Origin: an uncultured Eubacterium sp.
GTDB taxonomy: Bacteria > Bacillota > Clostridia > Lachnospirales > Lachnospiraceae
DNA: 18,687 nucleotides
NCBI GenBank assembly: GCA_934351445.1
Contig: CAKRIZ010000039.1
Coordinates: forward strand, 1-18,687
Direction: 5' to 3'
The notes beneath the pieces were generated by a model that was given only the letters and a program-made list of their open reading frames with translations, was not told the origin of the DNA and ran no database searches. This document shows positions 1 through 7,414 of this stretch, piece after piece (position 1 is the stretch's first letter; each line of letters opens with the position of its first letter). A program made the position numbers and the translations under genes.

Positions 1-40
1 AATCATGCTATGCACAATTCTGTTTCTATTTTGGTTCAAG

Positions 41-70
41 ATTGCGAACGAGCATCGCGAGTTTCGCAAT
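41..70. repeat. Inverted repeat, 8-bp arms, at left edge
   Basis: ATTGCGAA at 41-48 is repeated in reverse complement as TTCGCAAT at 63-70, with a 14-nt GC-rich centre. It lies just downstream of the small minus-strand ORF that stops at position 80. No T-run follows on either strand, so it is not a standard intrinsic terminator. It could be a transcript stem, an operator or a dispersed intergenic repeat; the sequence alone does not decide. Confidence 0.4.
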
Positions 71-79
71 TACCTATGT

Positions 80-277
80 TCAACAATAAACATCAAATTT
101 CGGTGCCTCCCCCACCGCTTTATCCTCCAACTGTGCACGAAAGATCATCTGAAATGATGACTCTTTCTTCTGTTCCTGCTGCTGACGTTTCTCACGCTGC
201 GGCATGTACCGGATCTGTGTTACCGCACCCACCGGCATGATGCTCTGATATCCAAATTCGTATTTTGCAATGTCCAC
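80..277 (-). CDS. Small hypothetical protein (about 65 aa)
   Basis: I do not recognise this protein. It is short, with a charged Gln/Glu/Lys-rich middle (REKRQQQEQKKESS) and no obvious membrane segment or signal peptide. The composition looks like a real soluble peptide rather than antisense noise. The start is uncertain. The first accepted codon is GTG at 277, but a strong GGGGAGG sequence directly abuts it, leaving no spacer. That Shine-Dalgarno is better placed for an in-frame ATT two codons later, or the frame may begin further upstream, since it stays open to a TGA at 332-334. An ATG at 283-285 is in another frame. The terminator of the next gene lies at 376-408, so this ORF is probably transcribed separately. 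It may also be a remnant of a longer gene. Confidence 0.45.
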   Translation of the reverse strand: MDIAKYEFGYQSIMPVGAVTQIRYMPQREKRQQQEQKKESSFQMIFRAQLEDKAVGEAPKFDVYC

Positions 278-331
278 CTCCCCATTCAGGGCTTGTACTG
301 CTCTTTTGTTATTAATATTATCGGAATATTT

Positions 332-355
332 TCAGAAAACTTAATAGTTTTCTGA
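332..355. promoter_or_regulatory. Perfect 9-bp inverted repeat upstream of the small ORF
   Basis: TCAGAAAAC at 332-340 pairs perfectly with GTTTTCTGA at 347-355 around a 6-nt centre. No T-run follows on either strand, which argues against a terminator. On the minus strand a GATAAT -10-like hexamer lies at 317-322, a few bases downstream, so the repeat would sit around the -35 region of a promoter for the small ORF at 80-277. An operator role is inferred from position only. Confidence 0.4.
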
Positions 356-375
356 TCATTTGCGAAATTTTAACG

Positions 376-408
376 ACAAAAACCCGGCACTGATTTTTGT
401 GCCGGGTT
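376..408 (-). terminator. Intrinsic terminator of the flavodiiron protein gene
   Basis: Perfect 10-bp GC-rich stem: AACCCGGCAC at 381-390 and GTGCCGGGTT at 399-408, with an 8-nt loop. On the minus strand the stem runs into TTTTTG (382-378). It lies 26 bp after the stop codon of the flavodiiron gene, which it most likely terminates. Confidence 0.85.
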
Positions 409-433
409 CAAACCATGATATATTCTATTGTGA

Positions 434-1600
434 CTATTCTGCTAGCAATGCATCTACCAACGCATCCATCTGTGCCTCAGAATCCGCATTTAACGTGGAA
501 CGGATCGTCACCGTCGGCTCCAGCATCCGGATATTCTTCATACCCTCAAAGACCGCACGCATCTGCTTGCCTGCAGTCGGTGCCCATGTACCATTCTCGA
601 CGAATCCTACGGTGCGCTTCTGATAAGCCTTTGCCTTCAGATGGTGTAAAAAGTCCTCCATCACCGGGAACAATCCGGCATCATAGGTCGGGCAGCATAC
701 AACCAGACGATCATAACGGAAAGCATCCTCCACAGCCTCTGCCATATCATCTCTGGTCAGATCAGTAAATGCCACTTTCAGATCTGTCTTTGCCTTCAGC
801 TTCTCTACGAGCTTTTCAGCAGCAGCTTTGGTATTGCCATGGATCGATGCGGATGCGACGAAAATACCTTTATCCTCCGGCTCATAACTGCTCCAGGTAT
901 TGTATTTGTCGATATAGAATCCTAAGTTTTCCTTTAAGATCGGACCATGCAGCGGACAGATCATCCGGATATCAAGTGTTGCCGCCTTCTTTAACAACGC
1001 CTGTACCTGCACACCATATTTTCCTACGATATTGAAATAATAACGGCGCGCCTCACAGGTCCAGTCCTCATCGGTATCCAATGCACCGAATTTACCAAAT
1101 CCGTCTGCGGAGAATAAGATCTTCTCGCTGGATTCATATGTGACCATAACCTCCGGCCAGTGGACCATCGGAGCCATCACGAATGTCAGTGTATGGCTGC
1201 CGAGTGACAGCGTATCACCCTCTGCGACCGTCACATTGCGTCCTGCAAAGTCTGTACCGAAGAACTGCTTCATCATCGGAAATGTCTTGGCATTCGCTAC
1301 AATCTGCATCTGCGGATACTTTTCTGCTGCCTTTGCGATATTTGCTGCGTGATCCGGCTCCATATGGGATACAACGAGATAATCGGGGGTACGTCCATCG
1401 AGCGCTTTGTCCAGATTGTCAAACCACGCGTCCGTTGCACGTGCATCGACGGTATCCATGATCGCAATCTTGTCATCCTTGATCAGATAAGAATTATAAG
1501 ATACACCATTCGGAACGATATACTGGCTCTCAAACAGATCGATCGTCTTATCATCTGCTCCGATATAAATGATATTTTCTGAGATAGTTGTGTCTTTCAT
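434..1600 (-). CDS. fprA: A-type flavodiiron protein (FprA family)
   Basis: Cytoplasmic flavodiiron protein, a family that reduces O2 to water and/or NO to N2O in anaerobes using electrons from rubredoxin or related carriers. The N-terminal metallo-beta-lactamase-like domain (about 1-245) has the full di-iron ligand set: H79, E81, D83 and H84 in SHMEPDH, H147 in MVHWPE, D166 in FSADGFG and H218 in CPLHGP. The C-terminal flavodoxin domain (about 246-388) opens with the FMN-loop-like SASIHGNT and later has CCPTYDAG. No rubredoxin or flavin-reductase extension is fused, so it is class A, and 388 aa is normal. AAAAGGAGG lies 11 nt before the ATG. The alarmone synthetase gene ends 69 bp upstream with no clear terminator between, so co-transcription is possible. 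O2 versus NO preference cannot be read from sequence. Confidence 0.95.
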   Translation of the reverse strand: MKDTTISENIIYIGADDKTIDLFESQYIVPNGVSYNSYLIKDDKIAIMDTVDARATDAWFDNLDKALDGRTPDYLVVSHMEPDHAANIAKAAEKYPQMQIVANAKTFPMMKQFFGTDFAGRNVTVAEGDTLSLGSHTLTFVMAPMVHWPEVMVTYESSEKILFSADGFGKFGALDTDEDWTCEARRYYFNIVGKYGVQVQALLKKAATLDIRMICPLHGPILKENLGFYIDKYNTWSSYEPEDKGIFVASASIHGNTKAAAEKLVEKLKAKTDLKVAFTDLTRDDMAEAVEDAFRYDRLVVCCPTYDAGLFPVMEDFLHHLKAKAYQKRTVGFVENGTWAPTAGKQMRAVFEGMKNIRMLEPTVTIRSTLNADSEAQMDALVDALLAE

Positions 1601-1669
1601 TTTCTTTTTATCCTCCTTTTATTTCCTCTGCGCGGTCAGACGCAGATAACGCTTTTGTCTTGTCTGTCG

Positions 1670-2452
1670 CTAGTCGTCCGCGAGGTCAATACGGCGCAGC
1701 TTCTCCATCAGCAGATCCTCCTCGGTCGGTTCATCCTCTGCCTGTTCAATCCGGTTACGGATCTCATACATCTGCGTATCAATCTGTGAGATCTGGGTCG
1801 CACACTCTGTCAGCTGATCTACGATCTCCTGCTGGTCGGGCACCTCTTTTTTGTATTTTAACTGATGCTCCAGACTCGCCCAGAAATCCATCGCAATCGT
1901 GCGGATCTGCACCTCCACCTTCATGTTTTTCGTCTGATCAGAGAAAAACACAGGCACACTCACAATCAGATGATAGCTGCGATAGCCATTCGGCTTGGGA
2001 TTTTTGATATAATCCTTAAAATTGAGTACCGTAATATCATCCTGCTTGGCCAATGCATGCGCCAGACGATAGATATCATCCACATAATAACAGATCACAC
2101 GGATACCGGCAACATCATGTAAGTGTTCATTGACGTTTTCAACCGAAAACGGTACATCCAGTCTGGCCAGCTTCTCCATGATACTCGCACTGCTCTTCAA
2201 CCGCGAAGTGATCGATGCGATCGGATTCCGCTGATAACGCACATTAAACTCCGAGTTCAACACATCGAACTTGGTACGGATCTCCTTGATCGCACAACTG
2301 TACATCATGCGCAGCTCCCGGTATTCTACAACAGTCCCCACCATCTTTTTTGCCTGCTCAAATATACCATTATCTACCATCGGCACCATGAACAGTTGAT
2401 TGTTCTCAGTCCCGGTATTTTCCTCATTAATCGGTAAAAAATCATTGTTCAT
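1670..2452 (-). CDS. relQ: Small alarmone synthetase, RelQ/SasB type (GTP pyrophosphokinase)
   Basis: Transfers pyrophosphate from ATP to GTP or GDP to make (p)ppGpp. It is a stand-alone synthetase: the RelA/SpoT synthetase domain spans about residues 40-205, with no HD hydrolase and no TGS/ACT regulatory domains. Visible motifs are NPIASITSRLKS (77-88), DVAGIRV (113-119), KPNGYRSYH (153-161) and VEVQIRT (179-185). D113 and E180 match the catalytic Asp and Glu of the family. The C-terminal segment (about 205-260) is acidic and probably helical, as in tetrameric SasB-type enzymes. At 260 aa it is longer than typical RelQ (about 210), with about 35 extra N-terminal residues. AAAGGA lies about 12 nt before the ATG, a slightly long spacing. 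It is divergent from the DUF308 gene and about 70 bp upstream of the flavodiiron gene. RelQ versus RelP is assigned by general resemblance. Confidence 0.9.
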   Translation of the reverse strand: MNNDFLPINEENTGTENNQLFMVPMVDNGIFEQAKKMVGTVVEYRELRMMYSCAIKEIRTKFDVLNSEFNVRYQRNPIASITSRLKSSASIMEKLARLDVPFSVENVNEHLHDVAGIRVICYYVDDIYRLAHALAKQDDITVLNFKDYIKNPKPNGYRSYHLIVSVPVFFSDQTKNMKVEVQIRTIAMDFWASLEHQLKYKKEVPDQQEIVDQLTECATQISQIDTQMYEIRNRIEQAEDEPTEEDLLMEKLRRIDLADD

Positions 2453-2467
2453 TCTCTGCTTACGTCC

Positions 2468-2496
2468 TTTTCATTTGTCTTATAATGGTTTATAAT
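2468..2496 (+). promoter_or_regulatory. Sigma-A-type promoter for the DUF308 gene
   Basis: TTTTCA at 2468-2473, a 17-bp spacer and a perfect TATAAT at 2491-2496. A second TATAAT lies at 2481-2486. The predicted transcript has a leader of about 75 nt with a small inverted repeat (TGTGTGT at 2505-2511, ACACACA at 2530-2536) before the ribosome binding site. The -35 match is partial, while the -10 and spacing are excellent. Confidence 0.6.
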
Positions 2497-2578
2497 AACT
2501 AAAATGTGTGTCAGAAATATGTTTCAAAAACACACACTATCTAGTATACCACAAAACAACAGAAATGGAGGTCTTTTT

Positions 2579-3118
2579 ATGAGTCCGCAGAAAATCATCC
2601 GAATCATCATAGGTATCATCCTGGTATTTGCAGGAATCTCTTGTATCATTACACCCGCCGCCACCGTTGCTCCACTCGCATGGACCATCGGCTTGTTTAT
2701 CATTGTTCATGCATTGAGCTGCATCGGTGTCTGGCAGGAACGCCGGGCACTCGGTTTTGGTGAAAACTATGAACTGATCAGTGCCATCCTCTCATTGATC
2801 TTTGGGGTCGTTCTGATCGTCAGCAACTTCTTTCAGACTATGGTCAGCACCATTCTCAGTTATATACTGGCTTCATGGATCGCCATGATCGGTATCTTCC
2901 GGTTACTGGTAGCCTCCAACCTGCGCAAACTGGAAGTCGATACCTCTGTCCGCATCAACAACTATAACACACAAATGATCCTCGGTGTACTGTTAATTCT
3001 GATCGCTGTACTGATCTTCATCCGGCCTGTGATCGTAGCTGCGGTACTCGGCATCTTCATTGGTATCTGTCTGGCTGTATTCGGCATTGTCCAGGTCGTA
3101 TCAGCAATCAGAAGTTAA
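2579..3118 (+). CDS. DUF308/HdeD-like six-helix membrane protein
   Basis: Small integral membrane protein of 179 aa with six hydrophobic segments, about 7-25, 33-52, 66-83, 89-112, 132-149 and 151-174, and very short loops. This three-repeat hairpin architecture matches the DUF308 (HdeD) family, whose E. coli member is linked to acid resistance; the biochemical role is not established. The reading frame is open upstream to an ATG at 2504, but GGAGG at 2567-2571 lies 7 nt before the ATG at 2579, so 2579 is chosen. It is the only longer plus-strand gene here and looks monocistronic, with a promoter at 2468-2496 and a terminator at 3184-3222. It is divergent from the alarmone synthetase. Confidence 0.85.
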   Translation: MSPQKIIRIIIGIILVFAGISCIITPAATVAPLAWTIGLFIIVHALSCIGVWQERRALGFGENYELISAILSLIFGVVLIVSNFFQTMVSTILSYILASWIAMIGIFRLLVASNLRKLEVDTSVRINNYNTQMILGVLLILIAVLIFIRPVIVAAVLGIFIGICLAVFGIVQVVSAIRS

Positions 3119-3140
3119 ATTTCATTATAAGAATTATCGC

Positions 3141-3165
3141 TAGAACCTGCCAAAGTCAGGTTCTA
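3141..3165 (+). other. Perfect stem-loop in the 3' region of the DUF308 transcript
   Basis: TAGAACCTG (3141-3149) and CAGGTTCTA (3157-3165) form a perfect 9-bp stem with a 7-nt loop, 22 bp after the stop codon. No T-run follows, so it is not a complete intrinsic terminator by itself. It precedes the real terminator by about 20 nt and may protect the 3' end. Confidence 0.5.
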
Positions 3166-3183
3166 TAAATGCATGATAACACA

Positions 3184-3222
3184 AAAGTCTCCCGGCAGTT
3201 TCCAGCCGAGAGACTTTTTTTA
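3184..3222 (+). terminator. Intrinsic terminator of the DUF308 gene
   Basis: AAAGTCTC (3184-3191) pairs with GAGACTTT (3210-3217). The stem continues, after one mismatch, with CGGC (3193-3196) and GCCG (3205-3208), leaving an 8-nt loop. An eight-T run at 3215-3222 overlaps the stem base. It is a classic rho-independent terminator, 65 bp after the stop codon. Confidence 0.85.
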
Positions 3223-3285
3223 TAATCTACCATATAATTCATGGCATCGTGGGGATAACTATATCGTGCCTCACAATAGAGTCAA

Positions 3286-3314
3286 TTACAATATCTTTCC
3301 CAAAAACCTATACT
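3286..3314 (+). promoter_or_regulatory. Possible promoter of the plus-strand HTH gene
   Basis: TATACT at 3309-3314 is a good -10, with TTACAA at 3286-3291 as a weak -35 at 17-bp spacing. Transcription would begin near 3321, just before the candidate operator at 3327-3345. The -35 is poor, so this is tentative. Between the terminator at 3222 and the HTH start at 3432 I see only this promoter and the inverted repeats listed next. Confidence 0.4.
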
Positions 3315-3326
3315 TAAATATGGAAG

Positions 3327-3370
3327 GTTGCTACTGTTCACAGGTAGGCATTTCCTGAACTGAAAATGCC
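3327..3370 (+). promoter_or_regulatory. Candidate operator A (shared element) plus adjacent inverted repeat
   Basis: GTTGCTACTGTTCACAGGT at 3327-3345 matches, with one gap and two substitutions over 20 columns, a minus-strand element at 4078-4097 upstream of the other HTH gene. Its core, CTGT-TC-ACAG, is an inverted repeat. Directly after it, GGCATTT (3347-3353) and AAATGCC (3364-3370) form a 7-bp inverted repeat. Both lie in the leader of the gene starting at 3432, 60-100 bp before the start codon. Binding by either encoded regulator is inference. Confidence 0.5.
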
Positions 3371-3431
3371 GTATACAACCTTGATTCATCCTGTTCTAAA
3401 CAAGTACATCAACGATATGAGAGGTAATTCC

Positions 3432-3668
3432 ATGAACAATTCTGAGTATGGCAGACTGGAACTGCATATTGAAGAACTCCTGCAGCAGAGAGGCATCAGT
3501 AAAAATACCCTATGCAAGACAATGGATATTCCCAGATCCAATCTGAACCGCTATTGCCGGAATGAATTTGAGCGTCTAGATGCAACTTTTATCTGTAAAC
3601 TGCTTTACTTTTTGCAGTGTCCATTGGACGAATTGATCACATACGAAGAGAGCCGCTCTGCTGACTGA
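3432..3668 (+). CDS. Small XRE/HTH_26-type DNA-binding protein
   Basis: Protein of 78 aa consisting almost entirely of one Cro/CI-type helix-turn-helix domain. The segment IEELLQQRGISKNTLCKTMD, followed by PRSNLNRYC and ending with LLYFLQCPLDELITY, follows the HTH_26-like pattern of small Lachnospiraceae regulators (helices over about residues 8-70). There is no effector or peptidase domain. The frame is open upstream to an ATG at 3366, but GAGAGG at 3419-3424 lies 7 nt before the ATG at 3432, so that start is preferred. Its last 64 bp overlap, on the opposite strand, the 3' end of the HTH gene at 3605-4030, and this overlap encodes the end of its conserved domain. A candidate operator precedes it. 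It is probably a repressor or autoregulator; the targets are unknown. Confidence 0.75.
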   Translation: MNNSEYGRLELHIEELLQQRGISKNTLCKTMDIPRSNLNRYCRNEFERLDATFICKLLYFLQCPLDELITYEESRSAD

Positions 3669-4030
3669 TGCCGTACATCCGCGGATGTCAAAGACATGCT
3701 CCGATCATCACTCATTCCAATGTCCACCTGTATCTGCATCCGCTGTGACGGCTGGACATCAATACTCCAATGTGCACATTTCTCTAATTCTATACACTGT
3801 GCCAGTTGTCTGCACAGCAGATCTACACGATTGATATGATATAATTCCATCAACGCCAGCAACGTATCAGCCGTTGGATAACTCAGCCCGGCTTCATATT
3901 TATAAATTGCTTGCACAGAGCCCAGACAGAGATATTCGCGTACATCTTCTACTGTTAAACCCTGTCTCTCGCGTGCCCTTTTTAGATTTTTTCCAATTAA
4001 AGCCTTATTATATTCACGTCTGTGTCTCAT
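3605..4030 (-). CDS. XRE-family transcriptional regulator
   Basis: Protein of 141 aa with an N-terminal helix-turn-helix domain (about residues 12-72). IGKNLKRARERQGLTVEDV, then SVQAIYKYEAGLSYPTADTL, is the classic XRE/Cro pattern, with the recognition helix at SVQAIYKYEAG. Residues about 80-141 match nothing I recognise; this tail contains three Cys (C79, C85, C139) and its final 20 residues are encoded on the strand opposite the other HTH gene. AGGGGG lies about 8 nt upstream of the ATG. It has its own promoter candidate (4114-4143) and the shared element at 4078-4097 in its leader. Together with the converging HTH gene it forms a compact regulatory pair. Targets are unknown, and autoregulation or cross-regulation is inferred from the shared element. 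Confidence 0.85.
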   Translation of the reverse strand: MRHRREYNKALIGKNLKRARERQGLTVEDVREYLCLGSVQAIYKYEAGLSYPTADTLLALMELYHINRVDLLCRQLAQCIELEKCAHWSIDVQPSQRMQIQVDIGMSDDRSMSLTSADVRHQSAERLSSYVINSSNGHCKK

Positions 4031-4077
4031 ACGCGATCCCCCTCATCCACGGACAGAATTGCCTGCTATCCACAAAC

Positions 4078-4097
4078 ATCTGTGTACAGTAGGCAAC
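4078..4097 (-). promoter_or_regulatory. Candidate operator B (shared element)
   Basis: Read on the minus strand this is GTTGCCTACTGTACACAGAT, nearly identical to element A at 3327-3345. The core CTGT-AC-ACAG is again an inverted repeat. It lies about 10-29 nt downstream of the predicted transcription start and 47 nt before the start codon at 4030, in the same orientation relative to its gene as element A. A second shared word, AGGCAWTTC, follows each copy (3346-3354 and 4064-4056). Confidence 0.5.
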
Positions 4098-4113
4098 TAT
4101 TTGGGATATATGT

Positions 4114-4143
4114 ATCATATCATACCGGGATATGAATTGTCAT
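4114..4143 (-). promoter_or_regulatory. Promoter of the minus-strand XRE gene with internal inverted repeat
   Basis: On the minus strand, ATGACA (4143-4138) and TATGAT (4119-4114) are separated by 18 bp and match the housekeeping sigma consensus well. A perfect 7-bp inverted repeat (4115-4121 and 4129-4135, TCATATC/GATATGA) lies in the spacer and overlaps the -10, a position suited to repressor binding. Confidence 0.55.
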
Positions 4144-4167
4144 TGTCGGCATAGTTGAAAATGCCTG

Positions 4168-5007
4168 TTACACCTGCACACCATGTTCTGTGATGTAGGC
4201 ACCGATCTTTTTATCCATGCCCAGAATATGATTGCTCAGCCAGCTCAACAGGAACTGGATCAGATCCTGCAGATATTCTTCCTGATTATCATCCATGGCA
4301 TCCAGCTCAGACAGATCGATCTCCACCAGACGCCCAACAAATGCACTGTGTGCGCGCTTTTGCGCAGCGATGTCAGGATAATTGATGCGCTCCATCATCG
4401 CTTCCTCGTCGCTGAAATGTACCTCTGTGTATTCGCGCAATTCTGCCAGCAGACGCATGATCTCATCATATTTGTCATGCAGCAGTTCGGTATGAATCAC
4501 ATCATTTGTATCCTTAATGATCTCAAACAGACGCTTATGTTCATCGTCCACGAGTTCAATACCTGTCCGGTACTTATCAGTAAACGCAAACTGATCCTCA
4601 GTCTGTTCGGATGCGGGCGGAATTTTTCCGATCATCATATCACTGCTGAGGATATGACGATACAGCCAGCGAACCAGATATTCCAACAATCCCTGCAGTG
4701 ATGCACGCAATGCCTCCGGAGTCGACGTATCCGGCTCAAACGCATTGATCTTTGCCGTAAATGCGGCATGCGCCTTTTTCTGGAGCTCCAGCTCCGGATC
4801 GTTCATGCGCTCCATATATGCCTCCTCATGTGCAAAATGTGTCGCCGCATAATCCTTCAGGTTTTTTATCAGATTGCTGGCAATCACCTGCACATCATCG
4901 GTGCTGTCCACCAGGGCAACCGCTTCATTGATCATCTGAAACAATCTGCGATGCTCATTATCGATCTCCTCTACATGAATCATACAATCTTCTGTAAACT
5001 CGTACAT
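4168..5007 (-). CDS. Tandem two-domain hemerythrin protein
   Basis: Cytoplasmic protein of 279 aa made of two bacteriohemerythrin domains (about 1-130 and 138-279), a di-iron O2-binding four-helix fold. Domain 1 ligands are H19, H57, E61, H80, H118 and D123; domain 2 ligands are H157, H197, E201, H220, H260 and D265. In both domains the expected first His of the HxxxH pair is Gln (Q76 in QKKAH, Q216 in QKRAH), so each site keeps six of seven usual protein ligands. There is no signal peptide, membrane segment or chemotaxis domain. GGGAGG lies 7 nt before the ATG. It starts 25 bp after the DUF218 gene, so an operon is likely. O2 sensing, storage or delivery (perhaps linked to the nearby flavodiiron protein) is inferred; NO or sulfide binding is an alternative. 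Confidence 0.93.
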   Translation of the reverse strand: MYEFTEDCMIHVEEIDNEHRRLFQMINEAVALVDSTDDVQVIASNLIKNLKDYAATHFAHEEAYMERMNDPELELQKKAHAAFTAKINAFEPDTSTPEALRASLQGLLEYLVRWLYRHILSSDMMIGKIPPASEQTEDQFAFTDKYRTGIELVDDEHKRLFEIIKDTNDVIHTELLHDKYDEIMRLLAELREYTEVHFSDEEAMMERINYPDIAAQKRAHSAFVGRLVEIDLSELDAMDDNQEEYLQDLIQFLLSWLSNHILGMDKKIGAYITEHGVQV

Positions 5008-5032
5008 AATTTTTCCTCCCTATATCTCTCTT

Positions 5033-5797
5033 CTAATGTGTAAATAATAAAAATTTGATCTCAGCAAAAAATTCGCGTAGCATATTATTGGGCAGAAACA
5101 GCTTTGCAGATCCGGCAGTGATCGCCGTCACATGCGACAAACCCTGTTTTTTTGCGATCTGCAATGCACGGAACATATGGAAATCATTCGTGATGATCCC
5201 CACAGATGCGTGATCCGGCAATAATTCCCTGCAATTTCTGATATTTTCAGCCGTCGTGAGCGACTGCTTCTCCAAAATGAGGCGATCCGCAGCGACACCG
5301 TGTTCCTCCATGTATTGCGCCATACCGACAGCCTCTGCATACGGTTCATTCTTACCCTGTCCGCCAGACAACAGACAGACTGTGTCGGGATGTGTCTCCA
5401 GATATGAGATTGCCCGGTCGAGCCGATAGCGCAGCACCACACTCGGTCCATCCTCGCGCACTTGTGCACCCAGAACGATCACATAGTCAACATCTGTATC
5501 ATCAGTCATACCCATCTGACTAACCACCAGACCCTCTATGCATACAAATACTGCCAATCCTATACAGACCACCACCAGCAGCAGCCAACGGACGGCCTGT
5601 GGCACGCGCATCCACCAGCCAATATGGGTCAACACCGCCAGCGACAGCAATACGGCCGCGATAAACAGCCAGATTACGAAAAATCCTGTACCGGATCCAT
5701 TGGCGCATACGATCCCACCATAGACCGCACAGATCACTGCCATCGCAATACATAGCATCTCTATCACAAATTTAATCATACATTCCTTTTTCTCCAT
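5033..5797 (-). CDS. YdcF/SanA-like DUF218 membrane protein
   Basis: Protein of 254 aa. Three hydrophobic segments (about 10-30, 38-57 and 70-93) precede a DUF218 domain (about 103-250) with the hallmarks VDYVIVLGAQV (103-113), SGGQGKNEPYAEA (144-156), TTAENIRN (181-188) and ITNDFHMFRA (202-211). Relatives (SanA, ElyC, YdcF) are tied to envelope integrity, and the reaction is not established. The start is uncertain: the ATG at 5797 has only a distant AAGGTGG (14 nt), while an in-frame ATG at 5779 has AAAAGGA only 4 nt away. I keep 5797. It is followed after 25 bp by the hemerythrin gene. A promoter candidate overlaps the T-tract of the upstream gdhA terminator. Confidence 0.88.
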   Translation of the reverse strand: MEKKECMIKFVIEMLCIAMAVICAVYGGIVCANGSGTGFFVIWLFIAAVLLSLAVLTHIGWWMRVPQAVRWLLLVVVCIGLAVFVCIEGLVVSQMGMTDDTDVDYVIVLGAQVREDGPSVVLRYRLDRAISYLETHPDTVCLLSGGQGKNEPYAEAVGMAQYMEEHGVAADRLILEKQSLTTAENIRNCRELLPDHASVGIITNDFHMFRALQIAKKQGLSHVTAITAGSAKLFLPNNMLREFFAEIKFLLFTH

Positions 5798-5828
5798 TTT
5801 TCACTATATTGCCACCTTAATTGACATC

Positions 5829-5858
5829 AGTATAGCATACTCCGCATAAAAAAAACAA
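5829..5858 (-). promoter_or_regulatory. Promoter of the DUF218-hemerythrin pair
   Basis: Minus strand TTGTTT (5858-5853) and TATACT (5834-5829) with 18-bp spacing, the -10 preceded by TATGC. It starts inside the T-tract of the gdhA terminator, so termination and re-initiation sit back to back. Confidence 0.5.
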
Positions 5859-5900
5859 CATCACAGGTAGAATTCTTGTCATCCTACCCATGATGCTGTT
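5846..5900 (-). terminator. Strong intrinsic terminator of gdhA
   Basis: On the minus strand the arm at 5900-5884 (AACAGCATCATGGGTAG) pairs over 17 positions with the arm at 5870-5854 (CTACCTGTGATGTTGTT), with three G-U wobbles and a 13-nt loop, followed by about eight T residues (5855-5848). It lies 110 bp after the gdhA stop codon. Confidence 0.85.
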
Positions 5901-5952
5901 ACTGTTCACTCGTACCTCGTTCCAGTAACGGATTTTGCCGATGCTGTTACTG
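5892..5952. repeat. Three-copy GTTACTG repeat, two direct and one inverted, in the gdhA 3' region
   Basis: GATGCTGTTACTG occurs at 5892-5904 and again at 5940-5952. Between them CAGTAAC at 5923-5929 is the inverse of the GTTACTG part of both. The central copy can therefore pair with either flanking copy, and the copy at 5892-5904 overlaps one arm of the gdhA terminator. Confidence 0.55.
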
Positions 5953-6010
5953 ATACTATTACGATACACCCTGCCCCGTGCAAGGTTCTTACTCACTTTT
6001 CAAATCGAAA

Positions 6011-7387
<1,377 letters not shown>

Positions 7388-7414
7388 TTAATTATAATTT
7401 TAGTATAGTTTTCC

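Noticed and set aside
3173..3358. Plus-strand 61-aa ORF
   Set aside because: It begins inside the DUF308 terminator, runs through the HTH promoter and operator region, and has no ribosome binding site or recognisable sequence.
4066..4074. DnaA-box-like CTATCCACA
   Set aside because: A single near-match without a cluster, AT-rich unwinding region or replication genes is not an origin.
4148..4165. Hairpin GGCAT/ATGCC just after the hemerythrin stop codon as a terminator
   Set aside because: Only a 5-bp stem and no T-run on the minus strand. The hemerythrin transcript may end elsewhere or read on into the XRE gene leader.
4183..4701. Plus-strand 172-aa open frame opposite the hemerythrin gene
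   Set aside because: Antisense shadow. The minus strand encodes two complete hemerythrin domains with metal ligands and a good ribosome binding site.
5900..5909. TACTGTTCAC, a third possible copy of the HTH-shared element
   Set aside because: It shares one half only. The ACAG half of the palindrome and the GTTGC flank are missing, and the site belongs to the gdhA 3' repeat structure.
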